From Tubiluchus corallicola (Eukaryota; Priapulida; Priapulimorpha; Priapulimorphida; Tubiluchidae), in NCBI GenBank assembly GCA_030141605.1, contig JAQGDQ010000446.1, positions 118,266 through 182,265 on the forward strand: DNA of 64,000 nucleotides, in the 5' to 3' direction. Positions 24,101 to 37,700 of the stretch are shown here, piece after piece. The notes under the pieces were generated by a model that had not been told where the DNA came from, did not search any database, and saw only the letters and a list, made by a program, of their open reading frames with translations. How positions within the stretch are numbered: the stretch's first letter is position 1; each line of letters starts with the position of its first letter. The translations under genes and the position numbers were made by a program.

Positions 24101-25650
24101 ATTTATTAGTAAATTCTGCTTCAGTGTGCTTGTTAAGCTTTTTAATTTGCTAATGCTTGTTCCTTTTTTATTTTTTGCACGTCTGTTATTGATTTATTTT
24201 TGTTTGATGTTCTTTTTTCTTCTTTCTATTGCAGTTTCACTTTTTACAAAGAGTGGAAAATAAAATCTGTAAAACAAATAACCAGTTTTCCACACGGAAT
24301 ATTCACTGTACATTGCATCATCAATTCAGCATCCCCACAATGACATGTAATTGTGTCGACAAACATCTTGAAAGGTCCAAACTGTTACCAACCCCATGGC
24401 CTTGAACAGCTTAGTTATACAATGTAGGATGATAAACGCTAGCCGGTCACAAAACAAGCATGTAATAAGCTTAATACTCACACGACAAATGCTGCGGATA
24501 TTCAGGAGGCGGTGCTGGAAACACACACGGCGGGCAGATAAGAGCATCCAAATTTGCGGCTTTCCAGGCTTTGATAAACTCTGATTTGTAGCTCTAACAA
24601 TAAACCATGGAACAAAAATTCACAGCCAGAATCATTTTAATTAACAATTTCATAACTGATTACAAATCTGCGTAACGTCTAATAATTACATCATAAAACA
24701 TCAAACATTGTGCAGTACATTGGACATAACTGTGAGAGAATGTATAGACAAATTCAAGTTAAATTTTATCTTGTAAATGTTGTTTTTCTGAACATTAAAA
24801 CATTCTCTTTTCTCTTTTGTGTTTTGAACCATATATAATTATGTTTAATGTTTGACTATACAGTCGACTCTCGTTAAACCGGACCCCGTTAGCCCGGATA
24901 TCGGATAAGACGGACGTCATCCGTGGTAAAGGAAACTGACCGATTTCCGTCCGAGCCGGAGCGCTAAACACAACACGGCCTACCAACTGTACAATAATTT
25001 CTTTATCCTCACAGGTTAACTATTTTAAAGTAATATACAGTATAGAATATAGTGCAATGTATATAGGCCTTATTAAGGTGATTATTCCTGTATAATATAG
25101 ACCATATATAGGCATATCGGATAAATCGGACAATCGGCTAAACCGGATCCCCCCCAATTAGTCCGGTTTAACGAGGGTTGACTGTAATTAAGAACGACTG
25201 GTTTTTGGTTTTTGGTTTTTTTGCTGTTGTAGTATTTTTGTTTTTTGCATTTATGGACGTTTATGTATTTTTTAATAGTTGTGTTTTGTTGCCATTGGCG
25301 TCGTTTTGTTTACTATTTTTTCTGAGTAGGGTGGTTGAATCGCTAGCCTTTGGTTCTTCGCCACCATTTCTCCCATGTTCATTTGTATTTTTGTGTATTT
25401 TATTGTTAAACTATTGTAAGTTTATGGAGAAAAATAAATTACTTTACTTATTCACTCAGTCACTCACTCACTCACTCACTTACTAATTTACTCACTTACT
25501 TACTCACTCACTCACTCACTCACTCACTCACTCACTAACTTACTAATTTACTCACTTACTTACTTACTCACTCACTCACTTACTTACTTACTCACTCACT
25601 TATCACTCACTCACTCTCACTCACTCACTCACTCACTCACTAATTTACTC

Positions 25651-25743
<93 letters not shown>

Positions 25744-28700
25744 GAATTTCCTGGCCTTAAGAAATCTTAATCAAGGTTATATTTAAATTAAAAAACTTAG
25801 ATGAAACTTCATAATTCATCCAAAAATCACCTTAAACTTCATCTACAGATAAGTTGGTTATTTCAACACGCATCATTGTGCATTTTTAAAAATAAAGAAA
25901 TTTGTCAATATTCTTTTGTGTTATTACGATAATATCATGAATAAAGAAACAGCAGAAAAAAAATTATTATTACATGTACTTTAAAAACATAACCAAAGTG
26001 TAACTAGTAACTGCCTGAACTCAGTGTAACTAGTATACTAACTAGTAACTGCCTGAACTCAGTGTAACTGGAATACTAACTTGTAACTGCCTGAACTCAC
26101 TGAAATCACTAATATTCAACCTTACTCACATATAGACATATAGTGGCTCACACTCATTACATTAAATATGTATATATTTGTTTGAGCTAGCTTTTACTGA
26201 CTTGTACTTACTTATATTCAATTGTACTTACTTACACTCACTTGTACTCACACTTGTACTTACACTCACCTATACTCACTTATGCTTACTTATACTCACT
26301 TGTACTTACACTCATCTATACTCACTTATGCTTACTTTTAGTCACCTGTACTAACACTCACCTATACTCACTTATGCTTACTTATAGTCACCTGTACTAA
26401 CACTCACCTATACTCACTTATGCTTACTTATACTCACTTGTACTCACACTCGCCTATACTCTCTTACGCTTACTTATACTCACTTGTACTCACATTCACC
26501 AAACTCATGCTTGCTTATACTCACTTGTACTGACACTCACCTATACTCACTTGTGCTTACTTGTACTCGCACTCACCTATACTCACTCACACTTGCTTAC
26601 ACTTCATTGTAGTCACTTACAATCACTTGTCTTGTCTCAATTGTACACACTCTTTGTTTTACACATCAAACTAGAAAAACCCTGAACAAAAACACACAAA
26701 ATGTTTACTAACTTCACATTCACTGTATATGAGACGCAAGTGACAGTTGTCATTGGGGCCCCTGAAGCACGCTAACAGCTCTCCAACTCTTGGCCACTGG
26801 AAGAAATAAGAAAAAAAATTAAATTAGCAATCTTACATCACTGAATCTGGTAGCACCTGCAGACTAGCGCATTTTTTTGCCAAGTAAACTTACAAAGTGA
26901 TCAAAACTTGCTGTGAGTTACTCTCAACACTTGACAGTAACCCACAAAGTAGTTCACACTTGACAGTGACCCACAAAGTAGTTCACACTTGACAGTAACC
27001 CACAAAGTAGTTCACACTTGACAGTAACCCACAAAGTAGTTTACACTTGACAGTAACCCGCAAAGTACTTCACACTTGACAGTAACCCGCAAAGTAGTTC
27101 ACACTTGACAGTAACCCGCAAAGTAGTTCACACTTGCGAGTAACCCACAAAGTAGTTCACACTTGACAGTAACCCACAAAGTAGTTCACACTTGACAGTA
27201 ACCCACAAAGTAGTTCACACTTGACAGTAACCCACAAAGTAGTTCACACTTGACAGTAACCCGCAAAGTAGTTCACACTTGACAGTAACCCGCAAAGTAG
27301 TTCACACTTGACAGTAACCCGCAAAGTAGTTCACACTTGCGAGTAACCCACAAAGTAGTTCACACTTGACAGTAACCCGCAAAGTAGTTCACACTTGACA
27401 GAAACCCGCAAAGTAGTTCACACTTGACAGTAACCCACAAAGTAGTTCACACTTGACAGTAACCCACAAAGTAGTTCACACTTGACAGTAACCCACAAAG
27501 TAGTTCACACTTGACAGTAACCCGCAAAGTAGTTCACACTTGACAGTAACCCGCAAAGTAGTTCACACTTGCGAGTAACCCACAAAGTAGTTCACACTTG
27601 ACAGTAACCCGCAAAGTAGTTCACACTTGACAGTAACCCACAAAGTAGTTCACACTTGACAGTAACCCACAAAGTAGTTCACACTTGACAGTAACCCACA
27701 AAGTAGTTCACACTTGCGAGTAACCCACAAAGTAGTTCACACTTGCGAGTAACCCACAAAGTAGTTCACACTTGCGAGTTTACTGTAAGAAAGGAAATTT
27801 GTGCAAGAAAACTAGCTAAACTGAGCACACCGTAAGACGAAACTCCGCCATCGGTCAGGATATAAACTGACACTGCACGCGAAACCAATAGACAATAAGA
27901 AAGCAATATTATTATGTAAACGTGCCACACGTGCAATTCAAGAAGCAGGATATAGAAAATAAATGGTGGCGCTACCAACCTGTTAGCTCAGGGGTGTGCA
28001 AATTATCTGACTAGCCGGGCCACATTAAACTTTCCCGCAATTCCTGCGGGCCACATGCAGTTTAATCAGGGAGCCAAGTACAGAAAGGCCTAATAACAAT
28101 TTTTAAGTACATAATTACTACTACACTCAAGAAACTATTTTAGAAGTTATTAAAATTTATATTACAAACCATATATTTCTACTTTCAGGGCAGATAGTGG
28201 TAATTTCATTACTATGCATATTAGTAATGTGTATCACACAGTCTGTGTAGTACAGTGACATTACGCTACAACCGTCTTGTAACGGTTAATGGCGTCCGAT
28301 CTAGTAGAAAAAACTACCCGCACTATCTTTGGGATCGTGGCACGGACTTCAGCTGGATACACTCAATTAATCGCCCGGGCCACACTTTCATTAGGTTGAC
28401 AAATCTCTTTGGGCCGCACAAATTCTCTCGGCGGGCTGCAATTTGCACACCCCTGTGTTAGCTAACAAGAAACATCTATGAGGCATAAAACTATGTTTTC
28501 ATTGGCTGTAAGGTTCATTATTATTATGGTATTATTATTATTATTATACACGCCTGTCTGTGTATTGTTTTATTGCTTCCTCTTGAGTGCTGCAAATGCA
28601 TGACTCTTAGACTGACACTAGTACCAGCCACTTAATACAGGCTATTAATCTAAAACTGGGAAAAATTTTGCAGCTCATATTCCAGCGATAACCTAACACC

Positions 28701-31700
28701 GCAGCCGATGTTGGATTCTTCATTTCTGCAAAGTCTGAGAGGCACACGAAAAAATTCCTGCAGTTGCAAAAATTGCGTAAGACAGTGACGTCCTAGCCAG
28801 ATGTGCTCTGAATCATTAATTAAGTTTCAGATCCAATATTTACTTATCAAAAGCATCAGAATTATTATACGTGCAGTTACAAACATAAAGGAATTTTGGA
28901 AAAAATAAAGTATAGTCTTCTTCTTCTTCTTCTTCCCAGCTTTTCCCTATGCGGGGTCGCCGTTGTGAATAAGTCTTCTTCATGCATTCCTGTTTTTGAC
29001 CATCTCTTCATTTATGTTCTTCTCTCTAAGGTCTCCGTTTATGCATTCAAACCATCTCAGCTTGGGTCGTCCTCTTCTTCTATTTCCCAGCACTTCCATT
29101 TCCAGGACCTCCCTTCCCACGTGATCTTCACCGACTCTTCTTTTCAGGTGTCCATACCATCGCAATCTTGCCTCTTGTATCTTTTTCGAGGCTTCCACTA
29201 CTTTCACTGTTCCTCTAATATTACTATTCCTGATTTTATCCCTTCTTGTTATTCCCACCATCCATCTCAACATCATCCCATCATCATCAAAAAATAAAGC
29301 ATAGTCTAAAACTGTACTCTTTTCCTTTAACTTCACAGCAACAGCTATTTGAAACACATAAATGCAAAGCTAGTAAACTTACCACTAAGCCAATTAGTCG
29401 ACTCATAGCTTTCTTAACAGGAAAGGGAAGAGAAACCAGCTTATGAAATACCTTCAAGGTAGGATCTACCTCTTCATTTAACCTGCAAGAAAGAGTTACG
29501 CATTAGTAACAAGCAATGACTGTATCTAAAATGGCGACACAAAATTTTGAGAAGCTGTACAGACTATTAAAAAATTAGGTTAAGATAAAAAATTTGGAAT
29601 ATTGTATGCATTATAGCAATAAAACTAGCTGAAATAGGTAAGTTTTTTAACTCTATAAAAATTGTTCCCATACAAAAATAAAATCAAAATATGAAGCACA
29701 TAATGGTGAGTTCAAACTAGCAAGTTATCTTGCGAGTAACTCACAAGTGTGTTCAAATTAGAAAGCAAAGCCTGCAGTGAATTACTCTCTGACAGTATGG
29801 ATGAACTGGCACTGCCTGCTCTATTTGCTGAGAAATGTTGAGAGTAACTCATAATAGCATTCACACTAGACAGTAAATCAACTTGCGGCAACTTCGGGAG
29901 AGTTTGCAATGACTTGCCAATAGGTACTGCTAGATTGCTACAGACAGAAAACTCGCGACAGTAACTCTCTATGTACAATTTAATTTCAGAACTGAAATTT
30001 GTTGTCTGCATCAAAAACATTACTCAAAGCTAGGAATACGATCAAGTGTAGTTTCCTAGTTTTTCCCAAACCATCCATTGATCTGTTAATCCTGTCAAAC
30101 TTCTCCTATGGAAACACACACTTAATCAGTAAGTATAGTGATTCTCTTAAGTGCGGCCATATCACGTTGAAAACACCGGGTCTCGTCTGATCACCGAAGT
30201 TAAGCAACGTAGAGCCTGGTTAGTACTTGTGTGGGTGACCGCCTAGGAATACCAGGTGCTGTAGGCTTGCGGGATTGCCCACAATGTACCTCGACACTAG
30301 GCGGAGGACTGCACAAGCAGTCAACGGCTAGAGGGCGGAGGAGGCCAAGTAACCCAATGACCCAATAGAGGAGTAAACCTTCCAAATCAGGAGTGGAGCC
30401 CCGAAGGCGGACCAGTGCAGCATGCTCACTGACTCCGGCAGCTCCTGCAGCCCACGTGGTGCCAAATGTATCGCTCCGCTTTCCTTTGGACTACACCAGG
30501 GAGGAAGAAAAGGGGTTCCTGTTGTCTGGGAAATTCAGGATTTCCATACACCTTGCCCAGGCGTGCGCCCTGGAGAGGCCATTCTAGTGGTTCAAGGATC
30601 AGATTGCTCAGCCACAGTCGACGCTGCAGCTCCATCAATGTGATCAATAACTGACTCTCGTGACGCACACTCCATTGTCTTCCGAGATAGAAGGATGCCA
30701 ACAACAACAATAGCGATTCTCTTGCCTAATCAATGACTTTCTTCCATGAATTTATCATCAAAAGAGCTAATCGCATGGCTCTTCTACATTAGATAACACA
30801 TTTTTCAAAATTTAACTACAGACAGACAGAACTCGATAATCCTGACTGCAATTTTTAAACATATGATAAAAATACAAAAAACACAGACCTAAGTACTGTT
30901 ATAAATTGGCATAGTAATCCAATTATATTTGAGTACAATTTTTTAAAAAAGCAGTAAATTTGAATTTTCTACCGACCATCCATCACTCAATGCTCTTCCT
31001 CCATCGAGAGCTATACAGCTTGCAGCTAAAGAGAAAGCGCGGCAACCTTGAGGCACTGTGAATGGTACTAACTGAAACAAAAATCACGTTTCAAAACACT
31101 AGAAAGTTTAAGCTACAGGAAAACAGCGAAATATTCTGATTCTCAACCGACGTCACTACAGTCACAGCCAGAATCATCCATGGGATATTTCGGTACAGTC
31201 GCTACGTTTCGGTACAGTCGCTACGTTTCGGTACAGTCGCTACGTTTCGGTACAGTCGCTATGTTTCGGTACAGTAGCTACGTTTCGATACAGTCGCTAT
31301 GTTTCGATACAGTCGCTGAGTCTAGGAATGAATTTTTGAAAAACTGAAATGATTTATTTTCAAGTGATTTAAATATTTAGACATCACGAGACGAGAGAAA
31401 ATGCACAATTACAAACTAAAATGCACGTGTTGGTGCTACCTAGCTCGTGCAGACTTATACTCACTTGTACTTGCACTCACCTAGACTCACTTATGCTTAC
31501 TTATACTCACTTGTACTTGCACTCACCTAGACTCACTTATGCTTACTTATACTCACTTGTACTCACACTCACCTAGACTCACTTATGCTTACTTATACTC
31601 ACTTGTACTTGCACTCACCCATACTCACTTATGCTTACTTATACTCACTTGTACTCACACTCGCCTATACTCTCTTACGCTTACTTATACTCACTTGTAC

Positions 31701-34700
31701 TCACATTCACCTAAGCTCACTTATGCTTACTTACACTCACTTGTACTCACACTCAACTATACTCACTTATGCTTACTTATACTCACTTGTACTAACACTC
31801 ACATAGACTCACTTATGCTTAATTATACTCGCACTCACCAATACTCACTTATGCTTACTATGACTGTTTACGACTATCGTGACTGTAGGATGATGTCCGT
31901 TTTGCTGCTAAAATCAGCAGAAAGCACTTAAAACAGGGTGGTGCAAATTATCTGACTAGCCGGGCCACATTAAAATTTCCAGCAATTCCTGCAGGCCACA
32001 GGCAGTTTGGTCAAGGAGCCAAGTACAGAAAGGCCTAATAACGATTTTTTTGCATCCGATCTGCGTACATCATTACTACTACACTCAAGAAACTATTTTA
32101 GAAGTTATTAAAATTTATATTACAAACCACATATTTCTACTTTCAGGACAGATAGTGGTAATTTCACTACAATGCATATTAGTAATGTTTATCACGCAGT
32201 TTGTGTAGTACAGTGACTTTAAGCTACGATTGTCTTGTAAGGGTTAATGGCATCCGATCTAGTAGAAAAAACTACCTGCACTATCTTTGGGATCATGGCA
32301 CGGATTTCAGCTGGATACACTCAATTAATCGCCCGGGCCGCACTTTCATTAGGTTGACAAATCTCTTTGCGGGCCGCACGAATTTTCTCGGCGGGCCGCA
32401 AGTGGCCCGCGGGCCTCAACTTGCACACCCCTGACTTAAAATAAGCGGTGCAGTCATTAAACATGCTAAAAAGCATGTACTAACCTGGTGTCCTTGGCTT
32501 TCCAACGCTTCCTTTGTTAAGCGTACAGCACGTTTCAATCCCGGAGTGACCGTTATGTAGTCATTGTAGTCATAGTAACCAATTGTCAATTTCTCCTTAC
32601 TGTTGTACACCTGAAAAACAACTGGATTAGCAGAGTTGTTAGTGAATGTTAAAGCAGAGGGTCTGGAGCACTCACTTCCTTTTGCATATCAACCTTCAAC
32701 AAAGAAATGTTGCGGTATCCTAGGAAGCCGTTGATAGCACAGAAATGATGCAGTATTCAAGGAAGCCGTTGCTAGCACAGAAATGATGTGGTATCCGAGG
32801 AAGCCGTTGCTAGCACAGAAATGATGCGGTATCCAAGGAAGCCATCCATTGCTAGCACAGAAATGATGCGGTATCCAAGGAAGCCGTTGCTAGCACAGAA
32901 ATGATGCGGTATCCAAGGAAGCCGCTACTAGCACAGAAATGTTGCGGTATCCAAGGAAGCCATTGCTAGCACAGAAATGATGCAGTATGCAAGGAAGCCG
33001 TTGATAGCACAGAAATGATGCAGTATTCAAGGAAGCCGTTGCTAGCACAGAAATGATGTGGTATCCGAGGAAGCCGTTGCTAGCACAGAAATGATGCGGT
33101 ATCCAAGGAAGCCGCCATTGCTAGCACAGAAATGATGCGGTATCCAAGGAAGCCGTTGCTAGCACAGAAATGATGCGGTATCCAAGGAAGCCGCTACTAG
33201 CACAGAAATGTTGCGGTATCCAAGGAAGCCATGCTAGCACAGAAATGATGCGTATCAAGGAACCGTTAGCACAGAAATGATGCGGTATCCAAGGAAGCCG
33301 TTGCTAGCACAGAAATGATGCGGTATCCAAGGAAGCCGTTGCTAGCACAGAAATGATGCGGTATCCAAGGAAGCCGTTGCTAGCACAGAAATGATGCGGT
33401 ATCCAAGGAAGCCGTTGCTAGCACAGAAATGATGCAGTATCCAACGAAGTCGTGCACACAATAGCTGAAACGTTATTAAATGTAGATAAACCAAAGCTAA
33501 GCAACACTGTGCCTAACTAGGAATAAAATGAGCAACCGGGTAAGTTCATCTGCCACGCTGCCACCAAAAAAGCTTCTCTCTATGAAATAAGACATACATG
33601 CGTTCAAATATGACAAAAAGCTTTCTGTCAGTTTCTCATATTGAAAAGTTAGCCTACAAGGATCCTGCTCAAACCGTTAACACAATAAATGCAGAGGCTG
33701 CGCAGCATAACTTTTGCAGAAACATGGTACTTCTAAACGAAGTGATATAATATTACAGAGATGCTTAAAGGACAAATTTAAAGTAAAAACAAATTAAAGA
33801 GCTAACGGTAACTTAAAGTTTGACAGTAATCTTATAAAATTTTATAGCTTTCTTCCTAATGAAATTTTTTCCAAAACGTTTTCTTAGGTTGTGCATGCGA
33901 AGCTTTGGAAAATCGCAGGTTAAACAAATAAGTTACCAACGACTTCCTTGGATACCGCATCATTTCTGCGCTAGCAACGGCTTCCTTGGATACCGCAACA
34001 TTTCTGTGCTAGCAACGGCTTCCTTGGATACCGCATCATTTCTGTGCTAGCAACGGTTTCTTGGATACCGCATCATTTCTGTGCTAGCAACGGCTTCCTT
34101 GCATACTGCATCATTTCTGAGCTAGCAACGACTTCCTTGGATACCGCATCATTTCTGTGCTAGCAACGACTTCCTTGGATACCGCATCATTTCTGTGCTA
34201 GCAACGGCTTCCTTGCATACTGCATCATTTCTGTGCTAGCAATGGCTTCCTTGGATACCGCATCATTTCTGTGCTAGCAACGGCTTCCTTGGATACTGCA
34301 TCATTTCTGTGCTAGCAACGGCTTCCTTGGATACCACATCATTTCTGTGCTAGCAACGACTTCCTTGGATACTGCATCATTTCTGTGCTAGCAACGACTT
34401 CCTTGGATACTGCATCATTTCTGTGCTAGCAACGGCTTCCTTGTATACCGCATCATTTCTGTGCTAGCAACGGCTTCCTTGGATACCGCATCGTTTCTGT
34501 GTAAGCAACAGCTTCCTTGGATACCGCATCATTTCTGTGCTAGCAACGGCTTCCTTGGATACCGCATCATTTCTGTGCTAGCATCGGCTTCCTTGGATAC
34601 CACATCATTTCTGTGCTAGCAACGGCTTCCTTGGATACCGCATCATTTCTATGCTAGCAACGGCTTCCTTGGATACCACATCATTTCTGTGCTAGCAACG

Positions 34701-37700
34701 GCTTTCTTGGATACCGCATCATTTCTATGCTAGCAACGGCTTTCTTGGATACCGCAACATTTCTCTGCTAGCAACGGCTTTCTTGGATACCGCAACATTT
34801 CTGTGCTAGCAACGGCTTATTTGGATACCGCAACATTTCTGTGCTAGCAACGGCTTCCTTGGATACCGCAACACTTCTGTGCTAGCAATGGCTTCCTTGG
34901 ATACCGCATCATTTCTGTGCTAGCAATGGCTTCCTTGGATACTGCATCATTTCTGAGCTAGCAACGGTTTCCTTGAATACCGCATCATTTCTGTGACGCC
35001 TATATTTGTAAACAATACTGTACAGTGAAATACGACAAGTGATAATCAAAACGTGGCGTTGCCTAACCAAGGAGTAAGGATTGAATGAGGAACAGAGATT
35101 CTGATGGCATCACCTAACGAGTAAAACACAACAAGTGAAGTGTCAGGCTTTCCTCGGAAATTACACCTTCGCACCAGCTTTTCTCTTATATGAACCATCA
35201 AGAAAAAGTTGAAAGTATCACAAAATCTTGGAGCATTTTCTTTCTGTTTTTGCATAAAGTAAAACTTTGCAATGTACGTTGTATTTGACCTTTCGGGTGC
35301 TTCTGTGCCCAATTTGGTAAACGAACTAAAAAAAGCACAAGTACTCACATCGGATTTGAACTCAATGGGTGCGACTTTTGCATCTCTTTCGAACGTTTCA
35401 TCAGAACAACAGGCCCTCATGCCGAGGGCAATATCCTCAACGTTTGTTGCCATGTAACCGTAGGCTACTTTCACTGAAATTAAGCATCATAGCACAAATG
35501 TATGCAAGAAAAACAACTAATAGCACAAATGTGTATACTTACATGATGTACATACAAGTACACATATTTCTTACGCTATACCTGCAAGCTACTTTCACTG
35601 AAGTTTATCATCGCGATACATTTATCCAAGAAAAACAATCAAAAATTGTCCATTGTCCAATCAAAAATAGCACATGCGCACACGTTTAAAAATTATCAAG
35701 TGAAAAAGACATTTTCTGATAACATGCTAAACTAATAAAGCATCCAAAATGATTTCAATGCTATTCTCATAGAATAAAATTTATTTCAAGTATCATAACA
35801 AAAAAACAAACAACTCCATCAAGCATTACAAGATTATCAGGTACGTTGTAAACAATACTTAAAAACATTAAAATTTTAGCACTACAAGTATATAAACACA
35901 AACATGACGCGCCATCCACAACAGTAAGTACTCCACGCATTTATATTAACCCTTTCAGTCCCAAATTATTTTTTAATAAGAAAAAAATTTTTTGGCTTGG
36001 TACTTTTGTTCGACTTTTTTGAAGACACAACAAAAGCAAAAAATGTGCTTCATTTTGCAACTGCTGATAGTTTTTTAAAGTATTTAAGACATTTAGTATG
36101 CACGCTATGCTGCTCTGTACAAAGTCATCTCTAAAGTACTGTACCTTGTGCAGTTTTTTATGCTATGTAGATTTTCTAGTTTGCCATTTCATCACCATTT
36201 TTGGTCTATTGTTATTGGCATAAATCAAAATAACTATTAACAGACCAAATAACTGTCATTTTTAAAATTTTATTAATTTTAAAGGCAGAAAATATTCTCG
36301 TATCCCACGGGATACAATGGGTATGAAAGGGTTAACATATAGTCTGTCTTGTTTCTGTTATTTTAATGGCTTATTGAGAACAAAAATGTATAAATTTGAA
36401 TTTTTGTCTGGGTTAGCTTGTTACAGTGCTGGGAGCCGAGTTCAGGTGTGCAACTGTCTAGCTTTATTATATGAGCTTGACAAACATTACACATACACAA
36501 ACTTTAAACTACTGATATAAAATCATCATTATTCATGATATAAAGTACAATAAAACAAATAAATTTACTTAAGACAGAGGTTTTAGTGACGGAACAGTAA
36601 AAATAGGGCCTATGTCAGGGGTGTGCAAATTATCTGACTAGCCGGGCCACATTAAACTTTCCCGCAATTCCTGCAGGCCACAGGCAGTTTGATCAAGGAG
36701 CCAAGTACAGTAGGACCTAATAACGATTTTTTTTGCATCCGACCTGCGTACATCATTACTACTACACTCAAGAAACTATTTTAGAAGTTATTAAAATTTA
36801 TATTAAAAACCATATATATCTACTTTCAGGACAGATAGTGGTAATTTCATTACAATGCATATTAGTAATGTGTATCACACAGTCTGTGTAGTACAGTGAC
36901 ATTAAGCTACAACTGTCTTGTAAGGGTTAATGGCACCCGATCTAGTAGGAAAAACTACCCGCACTATCTTTGGGATCGTGGCACGGACACTCAATTAATC
37001 GCCCGGGTCGCACTTTCATTAGGTTGACAAATCTGTGCGGGCTGCACAAATTCTCTTGGCGGGCTGCAAGTGGCCTGCGGGCCGCAATTTGCACACCCCT
37101 GACTTAAGAGATTGAAATTTAGTAAAATCAAAAGCTTATATTCATTGAACCGTTGAGCAAAGCAAGAGACAAAGAAAAGCTAGACTTAGAAAAACATTCC
37201 ACATCGAAACAAAGAAACCACATATATGTGGTATAATGGTTCGAATGCAAAAAACACATACAACAGAGCAACGTACCTACATATCATAAACTTAATATTA
37301 CATATATAACAGTAAGTCAGTCAGTCAGGCTTACACTGAGTTATCTCAGTTGGGCCTGTATTCAATTATTTTATGGACCAATTTGGCATTAACCCTTTCA
37401 TACCCGTTGTATCCCGTGGGATACGTGAATATTTTCTGCCTTTAAAATTAATAAAATTTTAAAACTGACAGTTATTTGATCTGTTAATAGTTATTTTGAT
37501 TTAAGCCAATAACAATGGACTAATAATGGTGACGAAATGGCAAACTAGAAAATCTACACAGCATAAAAAACTGCGCAAGGTACAGCACTTTAGAGACGAC
37601 TTTGTACAGATCAGCATAGCATGCATACTAAATGTCTTAAATACTTTAAAAAATTATCAGCAGTTGCAAAATGAAGCACAGTTTATGCTTCCACTGAATC

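Noticed and set aside
28896-29297. 133-codon plus-strand frame
   Set aside because: It is the antisense of the LINE reverse-transcriptase tail.
30149-30268. Functional 5S rRNA gene
   Set aside because: The 5S-like head has many substitutions and is fused to a long body with an ACA tail and target duplications, so it is a SINE.
30426-30710. 94-codon minus-strand frame and overlapping plus-strand frames (matching one at 46555)
   Set aside because: All fall in the body of the 5S-derived SINE.
35046-35474. 142-codon single frame
   Set aside because: Only its first part is real coding sequence: FAAH exon 9 ends at the donor after 35349 and the rest is intron.
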